Position numbers and translations under genes: made by a program. From Caldifarciminota bacterium (GTDB lineage: Bacteria > Hydrothermota > Tepidihabitantia > SM23-42), in assembly GCA_020341755.1 (NCBI GenBank), contig CP070834.1, positions 1,366,257-1,399,277 on the forward strand: 33,021 nt of DNA. Reading direction: 5' to 3'. The notes beneath the pieces are model-generated. The model saw nothing but the letters and a program-made list of their open reading frames with translations. It made no database searches and was not told the DNA's origin. Positions 1 through 6,633 of the stretch are shown piece by piece; position 1 is the stretch's first letter; the number at the start of each line of letters is the position of its first letter.

Positions 1-1076
1 GAATCCCAGACACCATAGTAATAACCGCCCTGGTCAGTGGTATAGTGCTTGACCAGGTCATAGTTCCAGGAACCATCATAATAGGCAATGACGACATCGA
101 CCCAGTCCGAACCGATGTTATTGTAGCCAACACCCCAGTACAGCCAGTCTCCGGCAAACTCGGTGAATATCGGCGAGATTGCCGTGTCAATGACCGAGGT
201 ACCACTGCCCGCGGCGTCATCGTCGAGCGCCAGCAGATAGCTGCCCATGTCGGGCGGCGGCCAGTTGACCGTACCGGCACCGATCACATCCCAGCCTGCC
301 GGATAGGCGAGGCCGTTGGTGTGCGTCCAACCCTGCCATGTACCATCCTCAAAGTCCCAGGTAACTTCCGCACCACCGTTTTCCGAACCATATAACACAA
401 ATCCTGCTTCAAATGCCTGTCCGTGAACGACCGACGATGCGGTCCAGACGTCATACCCGAGTAATGGAAAGCGGCTATAGCCTTCCTGACCATTGCCAAT
501 GCCGACATTGCACATCCAGCCGGTCTGACCATTGCTCGTAAATACATTAGCAGGTTGGACCTCAATCCAGTGCCGCTGACCGGACACGAGGGTAATTTCT
601 TCGGGGAGTTTCATTTCAACGATCCATTGATTATTGCCGATGACAGTTGCCGAGTATGCGGATTGGTCAACCATCACCTCGACGAACGGCGAATCCACCG
701 GTTGCGGAGGATTGGTGCCGCTGTCCGCGTACACGATGAAGTTGATGTACGGAACCGCATACCATGAAGTAAAACTCCAGTTCTGCCACCAGGATGTCAC
801 GGAATCAATACACCAGCCGCCGCCGGTCGGTTCGATGTCGTCCGTGAAATCCGCCTCGAACGGATACACAGAATCGAGCTGGCAAGCGACACCGGTTGCA
901 CCGACCGGATCAGGTTCCTGACGGTACAATTCGGTCCGTGAAATTTCTCTATCCAGCGGGGTGAAGGCTGCAGATCGCGGTGCACGAAGGGTGAGATGGG
1001 ATTGTATCGGGACAGTAGATTCAGCCTGGTCGGCATTTATGTTTTGTGCGAATAACATAATAATCATGAACATCAT
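1..1076 (-). CDS. Secreted protein, 5' part only (runs off the left edge)
   Basis: Reading the minus strand from 1076 gives an open frame of about 358 codons that reaches the window edge without a stop. The start is an ATG at 1076 preceded by GTGAGG about 6 bases upstream; ATGs follow at 1073 and 1064. The N-terminus is a short hydrophobic signal (MIIMLFAQNINA) followed by a polar mature chain rich in Trp, Tyr, Asp and Gly with almost no Lys, as expected for an exported beta-rich protein. A stretch reading WDFEDGTWQGWTHTNG resembles the lead-in of jellyroll modules in FCB-type surface proteins. No catalytic motif is visible, so I assign no function. The C-terminal part, where a sorting tail like those of the proteases at 19710-31109 would sit, lies outside the window. 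Confidence 0.8.
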   Translation of the reverse strand, partial: MMFMIIMLFAQNINADQAESTVPIQSHLTLRAPRSAAFTPLDREISRTELYRQEPDPVGATGVACQLDSVYPFEADFTDDIEPTGGGWCIDSVTSWWQNWSFTSWYAVPYINFIVYADSGTNPPQPVDSPFVEVMVDQSAYSATVIGNNQWIVEMKLPEEITLVSGQRHWIEVQPANVFTSNGQTGWMCNVGIGNGQEGYSRFPLLGYDVWTASSVVHGQAFEAGFVLYGSENGGAEVTWDFEDGTWQGWTHTNGLAYPAGWDVIGAGTVNWPPPDMGSYLLALDDDAAGSGTSVIDTAISPIFTEFAGDWLYWGVGYNNIGSDWVDVVIAYYDGSWNYDLVKHYTTDQGGYYYGVWD

Positions 1077-1125
1077 AATCCCTCACTTTGTTTTTTCTAT
1101 ACAAAAACTGCTATGAATACAATAA

Positions 1126-1153
1126 AGTATACGATGTGTATGGGGTATGTCAA
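1126..1153 (-). promoter_or_regulatory. Promoter of the 1076 gene
   Basis: On the minus strand TTGACA (1153-1148) and TATACT (1131-1126) are separated by 16 bp. The expected transcript start near 1119 leaves a leader of about 43 bases that includes the GTGAGG ribosome site. It is divergent from the promoter at 1173-1200, with the two -35 boxes 19 bp apart. Confidence 0.7.
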
Positions 1154-1172
1154 GGTACGACCTGACGATTTG

Positions 1173-1200
1173 TTGACAGCATAGTCTTTTCGCCTATAAT
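1173..1200 (+). promoter_or_regulatory. Promoter of the 1229 lipoprotein gene
   Basis: Perfect consensus boxes, TTGACA at 1173-1178 and TATAAT at 1195-1200, with a 16-bp spacer. The expected start near 1207 gives a leader of about 22 bases containing AAAGGAGGT at 1217-1224 before the ATG at 1229. This is the conventional arrangement, in contrast to the leaderless promoters elsewhere in the window. Confidence 0.8.
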
Positions 1201-1228
1201 TACACAGCGGCAGTGAAAGGAGGTATGA

Positions 1229-1900
1229 ATGCGTAAGATAGTATGCTGTATCACCCTGATGACAATAATGTTCCTTGTGTCATGCGGCATCGAACCGACG
1301 ATCTCTCTGGAAAAACAGACCTTTGCTCCCGGTGAAGAGATACGACTGACGTTCAAGGCACCTAAGTATGACGAGAGCGGCTGGATCGGTATTATTCCAT
1401 CGAATGTACCTCATGGCAGCGAGGCTACGAATGATCAGTATGATCTTGACTATCAGTACCTCGATGGTCAGACATCGGGCGTCATGATATTCATTGCGCC
1501 CGGTCAGGAGGGTTCGTATGATTTTCGCATGCATGATACAGATGGTGACGGTAAAGAGGTAACATATACGACCTTCAATATTAAAATCGTCATCGAAGGT
1601 GCATCCCTGAAGATCGAAAAGGAAACGTTCGCGCCGGGTGAAGAGATCAAGGTCGAGTTCGAGGCACCGCCGGTATTCGGTAACGGCGCGTGGATCGGGA
1701 TCATTCCTGCGGACATCCCGCACGGCAGCGAGAGCAAGAACGACGAGCACGATATCGAATATCATTACATCGAGAAGCGAACATCGGGGATGATGTTCTT
1801 TGTCGCACCTGATGAAGCTGGCAAGTATGATATACGCATGCATGATACGGACAACAATGGTAATGAGATCATCTTCGTCTCGTTCGAGGTGGTTGAGTAG
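1229..1900 (+). CDS. Lipoprotein with two tandem beta-type repeats
   Basis: A protein of 223 residues with a lipoprotein signal peptide: basic N-terminus, hydrophobic core and lipobox LVSC with the lipidated Cys at 19. The rest is an internal duplication of a unit of about 95 residues (about 25-118 and 127-221). Both copies contain TFAPGEEI, then WIGIIP and PHGSE, an ND-D-Y patch, TSG, an AP-G-YD stretch and RMHDTD. The conserved acidic HDTDxxGxE segment could bind a metal such as calcium, which is inference only. The start is set by the AAAGGAGG site; the ATG four bases upstream runs into a stop after three codons. I do not recognise a named family. The protein is probably anchored in the periplasm or outer membrane. 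The gene may be cotranscribed with the DUF3795-type gene 69 bases downstream. Confidence 0.85.
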   Translation: MRKIVCCITLMTIMFLVSCGIEPTISLEKQTFAPGEEIRLTFKAPKYDESGWIGIIPSNVPHGSEATNDQYDLDYQYLDGQTSGVMIFIAPGQEGSYDFRMHDTDGDGKEVTYTTFNIKIVIEGASLKIEKETFAPGEEIKVEFEAPPVFGNGAWIGIIPADIPHGSESKNDEHDIEYHYIEKRTSGMMFFVAPDEAGKYDIRMHDTDNNGNEIIFVSFEVVE

Positions 1901-1969
1901 TAATCAAACAAGGAAGAGCAAGACAGTAATCGATCATTATCTGGATTATCTGGTGGAGTGTATAGCATC

Positions 1970-2356
1970 ATGAAGCAAGCCCGCCGCTGGTTCCTGACCC
2001 CGTGTGGGCTGGACTGTTATCCTTGCAGTATCAGACTGCGCACCGATGAGGAGCTCGAGTACTGGCGCACGCAGGGTGTTAATCCGGATAAGATACGCTG
2101 CAATGGCTGCCGTTCAGACCGCAGCGGCGATCACTGGGATGCCGAATGCAAAATACTTCAGTGCTGTGTGTACGACCGTAAATACGAATTCTGCGCAGAG
2201 TGTCCGGATTTCCCATGCGAGGCGCTCGAAGACTGGGGCAAACAGTATGAACATCATGCAAAAGCGATAAAGAGATTGCATGCCATGAAACAGACCGGTA
2301 TAGAAGAATGGTTGGGGATACACGGTCGGTCTGAAAATGACACAGAAGCCGATTGA
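1970..2356 (+). CDS. DUF3795-type cysteine-rich protein
   Basis: A protein of 128 residues from the ATG at 1970, which has GGTGGAG 11 bases upstream; a GTG at 1958 lies inside that site and is less likely. Eleven cysteines sit in the first 83 residues: C12, C16 and C19 in a PCGLDCYPC motif, C44 and C47 (CNGC), C60, C65, C66, C75 and C78 (CAEC), and C83 in FPC. This order and the closing C..CPDFPC are typical of DUF3795 proteins, small cytoplasmic proteins presumed to bind metal or an Fe-S cluster, with no established reaction. The C-terminal third is a charged helix. The gene overlaps the next one (alkyltransferase-like) by 20 bases, so the two are probably translationally coupled. I do not know what joins them functionally. 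Confidence 0.85.
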   Translation: MKQARRWFLTPCGLDCYPCSIRLRTDEELEYWRTQGVNPDKIRCNGCRSDRSGDHWDAECKILQCCVYDRKYEFCAECPDFPCEALEDWGKQYEHHAKAIKRLHAMKQTGIEEWLGIHGRSENDTEAD

Positions 2357-2678
2357 GCAGAACTTTCAGGAAAAGGTCATACGGCTAATCCGGAACATCC
2401 CCTCCGGGATGGTTGCCACCTACGGTCAGATCGCAAAGTGTGCCGGCAATCCCCGGGGAGCGCGGCAGGTTTCCTATATTCTGCATGCGCTGTCAGGTAA
2501 GGAAAAACTGCCCTGGCACCGCGTGATCAACAGCAAGGGCGGTATATCGTTGAAACCCCGACACGGCTATGAACTGCAAAAGCAACTCCTCGAGGATGAG
2601 GGGATCGTGTTCGATGACGATGACCGGGTAGACCTGAAGCGGTTCGGCTGGTTGAACCAGGGCAGGCTTGACAAATAA
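2337..2678 (+). CDS. atl: Alkyltransferase-like (ATL) DNA-binding protein
   Basis: A protein of 113 residues matching the DNA-binding domain of O6-alkylguanine-DNA alkyltransferase. A helix-turn-helix region (about 24-50) contains TYGQIAKCAGNPRGARQV, followed by the active-site segment, which reads PWHRV (59-63). Trp60 replaces the reactive Cys of PCHRV, the hallmark of ATL proteins such as E. coli YbaZ and fission yeast Atl1. These cannot transfer the alkyl group; they bind O6-alkylguanine in DNA and hand it to nucleotide excision repair (established for the family). The length fits ATLs, which lack the N-terminal Ada/MGMT domain. The gene overlaps the DUF3795-type gene by 20 bases, and its last codons contain the -35 box of the next promoter. 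YedK, another DNA-damage protein, lies two genes downstream. Confidence 0.9.
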   Translation: MTQKPIEQNFQEKVIRLIRNIPSGMVATYGQIAKCAGNPRGARQVSYILHALSGKEKLPWHRVINSKGGISLKPRHGYELQKQLLEDEGIVFDDDDRVDLKRFGWLNQGRLDK

Positions 2679-2695
2679 CGAGGTTTGCCTACAAT
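2668..2695 (+). promoter_or_regulatory. Promoter of the MshEN-domain gene
   Basis: TTGACA at 2668-2673, inside the last codons of the atl gene, and TACAAT at 2690-2695, with a 16-bp spacer. The expected start near 2702 leaves only about 6 bases before the ATG at 2708, and no Shine-Dalgarno sequence is present. The downstream gene is therefore probably an independent unit with a very short leader. Confidence 0.65.
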
Positions 2696-2707
2696 ACATA
2701 CAATTCT

Positions 2708-3196
2708 ATGAAGAAAGAACGCCGGAGCAAGAAACAGAAGATCGGGGAAATGTTGATCAAGGCGAAGCTGATCACCAAGAGTCAGTTGGAAAAGGCACTG
2801 CGCAATCAGAAAAAAACCAGAAAACGTCTGGGTGAGATACTCATGGAGATGGGGTATATAAAGTCAGCCGATCTCGTGCGTATGCTCAGCCAGCAGGCTG
2901 CGATCCGGTTCCTTGAACTACGGGTTGAGATGCTGAATGAGAAACTGATCAAGTCGTTTCCCGAGAGTTTTCTCTATCGTAATTATGTGATCCCTGTTAT
3001 TGAGACCGGAAAAAAACTCACGGTAGCCGTGGGCGACCCGATCGATCATACCATTGCTGCGGGTATCGCCAAATATAGTGACAAGGAAATTGAACTTACC
3101 GGTGCAGACCCCAAACAGATCATACGGCTGCTGGATAGATTCTTCCTTGCAGAACAGACCGAGGGGATTCTGAAGAAAACAAAACGATCTCGGTAA
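2708..3196 (+). CDS. Stand-alone MshEN / GspE N-terminal domain, candidate c-di-GMP sensor
   Basis: A protein of 162 residues corresponding to the N-terminal domain of type II secretion / type IV pilus ATPases (GspE, PilB, MshE) with no ATPase attached. After a basic start come two 24-residue helical motifs (11-34 and 40-63) separated by 5 residues, the layout described for the c-di-GMP-binding MshEN domain. The second copy keeps RLG, the Gly at its position 10, the spaced leucines and the final Gln. The first is degenerate, with KIG for RLG and Lys for Gly. The alpha/beta part (about 66-150) shows the family order: a short IPV strand, LTVAVGDP and a final helix. Cytoplasmic. It could signal to a pilus, motility or secretion ATPase encoded elsewhere; ligand binding is inference. 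It begins without a ribosome site. Confidence 0.8.
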   Translation: MKKERRSKKQKIGEMLIKAKLITKSQLEKALRNQKKTRKRLGEILMEMGYIKSADLVRMLSQQAAIRFLELRVEMLNEKLIKSFPESFLYRNYVIPVIETGKKLTVAVGDPIDHTIAAGIAKYSDKEIELTGADPKQIIRLLDRFFLAEQTEGILKKTKRSR

Positions 3197-3219
3197 AAAA
3201 AATATCATCACTACCCAGG

Positions 3220-3247
3220 TTGACAATCCGTACGTAATACATAGAAT
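3220..3247 (+). promoter_or_regulatory. Promoter of the YedK gene, predicted leaderless
   Basis: TTGACA at 3220-3225 and TAGAAT at 3242-3247, with a 16-bp spacer. The -10 box ends 5 bases before the ATG at 3253, so transcription should begin at or within a base of the start codon. There is no room for a Shine-Dalgarno sequence. Confidence 0.7.
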
Positions 3248-3252
3248 ATTCT

Positions 3253-3951
3253 ATGTGCGGACGATTCGTACGCAAATGTTCGCTCGATGAGATCAAAGAC
3301 GAGTTCGACGTCTTTGAGATACAGTGGGCGTGGGAACCCAGTTACAATGTTGCCCCGGGGCAGGATATCGCCGGGATCATCAATGACGGAAAGAATATAC
3401 TCACGACATTCCGCTGGGGCTTGATACCGTGGTGGGCGAAAGAGGAATCGATCGGCTACAAGATGATCAATGCCCGGGCAGAGACACTCGCCGAGAAACG
3501 AAGTTTTTCCAAGGCGTTCAAAACACAACGATGTCTGATCGTTGCCGATGGATTTTACGAATGGCGCAAGGTCAGTACGAAAAAGTTTCCTATGTACATA
3601 CATCTTCGGTCGGGAAAACCGTTCGGGTTCGGCGGGCTGTACGATACCTGGAAAGCACCGGATGGTAAGAAGATAATTTCATGTACGATCATCACGACCG
3701 AACCGAACGATGTCGTACGTCCGCTCCATAACCGGATGCCGGTCATTATTCCCCGTGATGCGCGCTCGCTGTGGCTGGACAGCTCTGTAGAGGATCCCGC
3801 AGAGCTCATGCCGATCATGCAGCCATATGATTCAGGTGAAATGGAAGCATATGATGTCTCCCTGCAGGTCAACTCTCCGAAGGTTAACCGGCCTGAAAAC
3901 ATCAAGCGTATTCCGAGACCCGAGGACGTCGAACAGAATCTTTTTGAATAA
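3253..3951 (+). CDS. yedK: YedK/HMCES-type abasic-site crosslinking protein (SRAP)
   Basis: A protein of 232 residues starting MCGRF, the SRAP signature: after removal of Met the Cys2 amine and thiol form a thiazolidine with abasic sites in single-stranded DNA (established for YedK and HMCES). Other active-site residues are in place: Asn73 in NARAET, Glu103 in FYEW and His159 in HNRMPVI, close to the Asn, Glu and His of E. coli YedK. WGLIPWWA (about 55-62) is also typical. The length is normal for bacterial members. It shields abasic sites during replication. The start is fixed because Cys must be residue 2. It is transcribed from its own promoter, apparently without a leader, just downstream of a run containing another DNA-damage protein (ATL). 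Confidence 0.95.
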   Translation: MCGRFVRKCSLDEIKDEFDVFEIQWAWEPSYNVAPGQDIAGIINDGKNILTTFRWGLIPWWAKEESIGYKMINARAETLAEKRSFSKAFKTQRCLIVADGFYEWRKVSTKKFPMYIHLRSGKPFGFGGLYDTWKAPDGKKIISCTIITTEPNDVVRPLHNRMPVIIPRDARSLWLDSSVEDPAELMPIMQPYDSGEMEAYDVSLQVNSPKVNRPENIKRIPRPEDVEQNLFE

Positions 3952-4010
3952 CTGAGCAACAAGAAATACGGTATCTCAAAAATATGGCAGAGAAATATTG
4001 ATATCCATTT

Positions 4011-4092
4011 TGTCATTGCGAACCCGCCTTTTAATTTTGGGGTGTGGCAATCTCGAAGATTGCTTCGTTTCCTATAGTCGCTCGCAATGACA
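4011..4092. repeat. Palindromic extragenic repeat (82 bp)
   Basis: The element is bounded by a perfect 11-bp inverted repeat, TGTCATTGCGA (4011-4021) and TCGCAATGACA (4082-4092). Near the centre is a nested inverted repeat, GCAATCT-cga-AGATTGC (4047-4063), so transcripts could fold into a two-level hairpin. Elements of this wording (TCATTGCGA ... GCAATC ... GATTGC ... TCGCAATGA) are, from general knowledge, recurrent intergenic palindromes in many unrelated bacterial genomes, comparable to REP elements. It has no coding capacity. It may be a miniature mobile element copied by a transposase elsewhere. Confidence 0.75.
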
Positions 4093-4279
4093 GAGAATAG
4101 GTTGATTTCATTGAAGGTGTTGGGAAGTTCCTTTTGTTGCGACCGTGTTTCCATGATTCACCTGTTTTGTTATGTCATGCCTTAATTCTGCCGGGTGGCA
4201 CTTCATAGTATAACGTTTCGCCAACTAATACAGGTAAGGGTAATCGATCTTCAAAGAAAAATGCATTTTTAACATATCC

Positions 4280-4307
4280 TTGACAGTGGGCGTATTTCCA
4301 CTATGAT
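4280..4307 (+). promoter_or_regulatory. Promoter of the ACT-domain gene and probable operon
   Basis: TTGACA at 4280-4285 and TATGAT at 4302-4307, with a 16-bp spacer. The expected start near 4314 gives a leader of only about 12 bases before the ATG at 4326, with no purine-rich ribosome site. Confidence 0.65.
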
Positions 4308-4325
4308 TAGATAACAATCATCTAT

Positions 4326-4712
4326 ATGGGTCAGAGAAAAGAATTCCGCATCACTATTCCCAATGAAAAAGGTCAGATCTGGCGCCTGTGTGATGCGTTG
4401 TTTCAGCGAAAAGTCAATCTCAAAACGGTCGCGGGATTTGCTGCACATTACGGAATACTCGCTATCATAACCGACAAGGAAGACGTTACACGCGAAGTAC
4501 TGAAGGATTTGGGGCTCAAGTTCCATGAGATCGAGCTGCTTACGATAAAACTTTCCAATATGCCGGGCGAGATCGCCTACTATGCGAAAAAATTATATGA
4601 TGCAGATATAAATATCGAGGCACTGTATATGGTCGGAGAGTCGACGAGCGAAGGAGAGATCGCAATTGCGGTCAGTGATCTCGAACGCGCACTGAAGGTG
4701 TTGGGGCAGTGA
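4326..4712 (+). CDS. Tandem ACT-domain protein
   Basis: A protein of 128 residues made of two ACT-like beta-alpha-beta-beta-alpha-beta units. The first (about 5-65) opens with FRITIPNEKGQIWRLCDAL. The second (about 70-126) has the ACT core ITIKLSNMPGEIAYYAKKL followed by DINIEALYMV and EIAIAVSD. There is no attached enzyme domain. Stand-alone tandem ACT proteins usually bind amino acids or other small ligands as regulatory modules; the ligand here is unknown. The protein is cytoplasmic. It is the first gene of a likely operon: the next gene starts 42 bases downstream, and the run ends with a PurF paralogue. The start has a promoter just upstream and no ribosome site. Confidence 0.85.
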   Translation: MGQRKEFRITIPNEKGQIWRLCDALFQRKVNLKTVAGFAAHYGILAIITDKEDVTREVLKDLGLKFHEIELLTIKLSNMPGEIAYYAKKLYDADINIEALYMVGESTSEGEIAIAVSDLERALKVLGQ

Positions 4713-4754
4713 GTTTAGAAGTTATTCCGGACATACAGGGAAATCCGAATACCG

Positions 4755-5648
4755 ATGTATAAATATGCAGTTAGCGCGGTCATCGTTACTTCGATCATGG
4801 TACATTGCGGTAATGTAACCAAGGCAGATTCCGGGTCGCCCGAGATGGCAGATAAGGTGCTTGTGTTGGCCGACAGCGTCTTTGATGAACATGTGAAGGC
4901 ACTGAAAGCGCGGGTGCCGGATGATTTCACCATCTTCGTTCAAAGACCCTTTGTCGTTATCGGTAATGAAGAACCCGACAAAGTAAGGCACCGGAGCACG
5001 AGGACCGTGAAATGGGCGATCGACCTTCTCAAAAAGGATTTTTTCACGAACGACCCCGCGTACATCATTGATATCTGGTTGTTCAGGGACAAGACTTCTT
5101 ATGAAAAATACGCATGGGAGTTGTTCAATGACAAACCAGAAACACCTTTTGGCTACTATCTCGAGGAGGAGAAAGCACTGCTTATGAATATCAGTACCGG
5201 TGGAGGAACGCTGGTGCATGAAATGGTACATCCATTCATGCGTGCGAATTTCCCGGGCTGCCCGCCGTGGTTCGATGAGGGCATGGCATCACTCTATGAG
5301 CAGTGCGGCGAAAAGGGCGGTCACATCTACGGGTATACGAACTGGCGGCTCGAGGGGCTTCAGGAGGCTGCCGAAAGTGGTCGTGTTCCCTCATTCAAGA
5401 CACTCACTGCAATGAGAGCGACAAAATTCTACCTTCAGGACAAGGGTACCAATTACGCTCAGGCACGGTATCTCTGCTACTATTTACAGGAACAGGGTCT
5501 TTTGGTGAAATACTATCACGAATTCCACGAAAATGTCGATGATGATCCTACGGGATATATAACTTTGCAGAAGGTGCTCGGAGTGGAGGATATGAAGGCG
5601 TTCAAGAAGAAATGGGAAACGTTCGTGATGAAACTGAGTTTCCCGTAA
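4755..5648 (+). CDS. Putative lipoprotein zinc metallopeptidase (HExxH)
   Basis: A protein of 297 residues with a hydrophobic N-terminus and a possible lipobox ending at Cys18 (IMVHC; His before Cys is unusual, so lipidation is uncertain). Residues 155-159 read HEMVH, with a further acidic cluster FDEGMASLYE where Glu175 could be the third zinc ligand, the gluzincin arrangement HExxH...E seen in peptidase-MA-like and DUF1570-type proteins. The preceding part (about 50-150) resembles the pro-region of such proteins, with a mixed alpha/beta pattern. It is probably periplasmic or surface-anchored. The substrate is unknown. Spacing to the lipoprotein gene downstream is 13 bases, consistent with one operon. 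The ATG at 4755 has only a weak upstream site (CAGGGA), so initiation may depend on coupling. Confidence 0.75.
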   Translation: MYKYAVSAVIVTSIMVHCGNVTKADSGSPEMADKVLVLADSVFDEHVKALKARVPDDFTIFVQRPFVVIGNEEPDKVRHRSTRTVKWAIDLLKKDFFTNDPAYIIDIWLFRDKTSYEKYAWELFNDKPETPFGYYLEEEKALLMNISTGGGTLVHEMVHPFMRANFPGCPPWFDEGMASLYEQCGEKGGHIYGYTNWRLEGLQEAAESGRVPSFKTLTAMRATKFYLQDKGTNYAQARYLCYYLQEQGLLVKYYHEFHENVDDDPTGYITLQKVLGVEDMKAFKKKWETFVMKLSFP

Positions 5649-5661
5649 TTGAGAATGTGAA

Positions 5662-6633
5662 GTGAGAAAAGTACTCACGATAATCTGTGCGGCGATTGCT
5701 ACAGGGATGGTGTTTACCGGCTGTGGTAAATCGATCGAGGTGGAACTCGTTTACCCTGAAGACGGTGCTGTGGTCAGCAGTATAGTGACACTCTATGCCG
5801 AGGTGTTCAATACGGTCGCTACACGTACTGAATTTTACATTGATGATTCACTTCACTGTACCGTGCTCATAGAACCGTACGAGTGTTTGTGGAGCACGTA
5901 TGATCTTGACGACAATTCTGTTCACGAGATCTACGTGATTGCCTATGACAGGGACGTGACCATCGATACATCACCGGTGGTGCAGGTGACCGTGATGAAC
6001 GGCAGTGTGCGCTTTGCCGATGATTTCGAAATGTATTTACCGTTTGGCTATCCGTACCCGACCTGGTATAATATCTGGCACGGCATGGACACTGCATATG
6101 TGACCGACTATGTCGCTCATTCGGGTAACCAGAGTTTTAGGCTCGGCGGTTCATCCCAGTATCCGCGTGTCGATGCCGTGGACCTGGTGCTCGATGATGT
6201 GAACCTTCTCACATATGAATATTCGGTCATGGTCTCAGACAGTACAACCGGTACCCAGACCGGATTCTTTGTATTCATCAGTCCCGATCTCGGGGCGGTT
6301 GTGAACGGTGTTCAGTTCAATTTCGAAGATGGCTACATACACGTGCGGGGGGTCTACGACTATAATACCGGTCAGCCGTGGTTCCAGGATACCTGGTATA
6401 ACGTTCGCGTTGAAGTGGATTATGACAGCCTTTTCATGGCAGTGTGGTTCGACGATTCATTGATCGTCAGCGGACTCCATGCGGCATCCCGCGATACATC
6501 ATCCATTTTCATGCTCGCGACGCAGTTTGCCGGTGGTGGTATTGCGTATTATGATGATATATACATCATGTCTGGTGAGAATTTCGACGCATCGCGTCCT
6601 GTGGTGATCGATGAAAGGCAGGGAATACGATGA
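5662..6633 (+). CDS. Lipoprotein with Ig-like and jellyroll-like domains
   Basis: A protein of 323 residues from a GTG at 5662, 13 bases after the previous stop; the ATG at 5655 is immediately followed by a stop. The lipobox is FTGC with Cys21. Residues about 26-112 form an Ig-like module (VELVYPEDGAVVSSIVTLYA ... IYVIAYD), of the kind found as spacers in surface proteins. Residues about 115-310 look like a concanavalin/LamG-type jellyroll: FADDFE, HSGNQSFRLGG, WYNVRVEVDYD and IAYYDDIYI are characteristic beta-strand edges. No catalytic residues are evident, so it may be a binding or structural lipoprotein. Its stop overlaps the start of the PurF-like gene (ATGA), so the two are translationally coupled even though one product is exported and the other cytoplasmic. 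Confidence 0.8.
   Translation: MRKVLTIICAAIATGMVFTGCGKSIEVELVYPEDGAVVSSIVTLYAEVFNTVATRTEFYIDDSLHCTVLIEPYECLWSTYDLDDNSVHEIYVIAYDRDVTIDTSPVVQVTVMNGSVRFADDFEMYLPFGYPYPTWYNIWHGMDTAYVTDYVAHSGNQSFRLGGSSQYPRVDAVDLVLDDVNLLTYEYSVMVSDSTTGTQTGFFVFISPDLGAVVNGVQFNFEDGYIHVRGVYDYNTGQPWFQDTWYNVRVEVDYDSLFMAVWFDDSLIVSGLHAASRDTSSIFMLATQFAGGGIAYYDDIYIMSGENFDASRPVVIDERQGIR

Larger units (their letters stand above)
3952..4325. other. Intergenic region of about 370 bases
   Basis: I see no convincing gene here. Minus-strand reading frames that cross into it are antisense to yedK and lack supporting features. The region holds the palindromic repeat at 4011-4092 and the promoter at 4280-4307. The rest is AT-rich with no recognised element. 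Confidence 0.6.

Noticed and set aside
1280-1843. A 187-codon minus-strand frame within the lipoprotein gene
   Set aside because: It mirrors the duplicated lipoprotein repeats and has no independent support.
3555-4154. A 199-codon minus-strand frame extending into the 3952-4325 gap
   Set aside because: Most of it is antisense to yedK, and the remainder crosses the palindromic repeat. No promoter or ribosome site was found for it.
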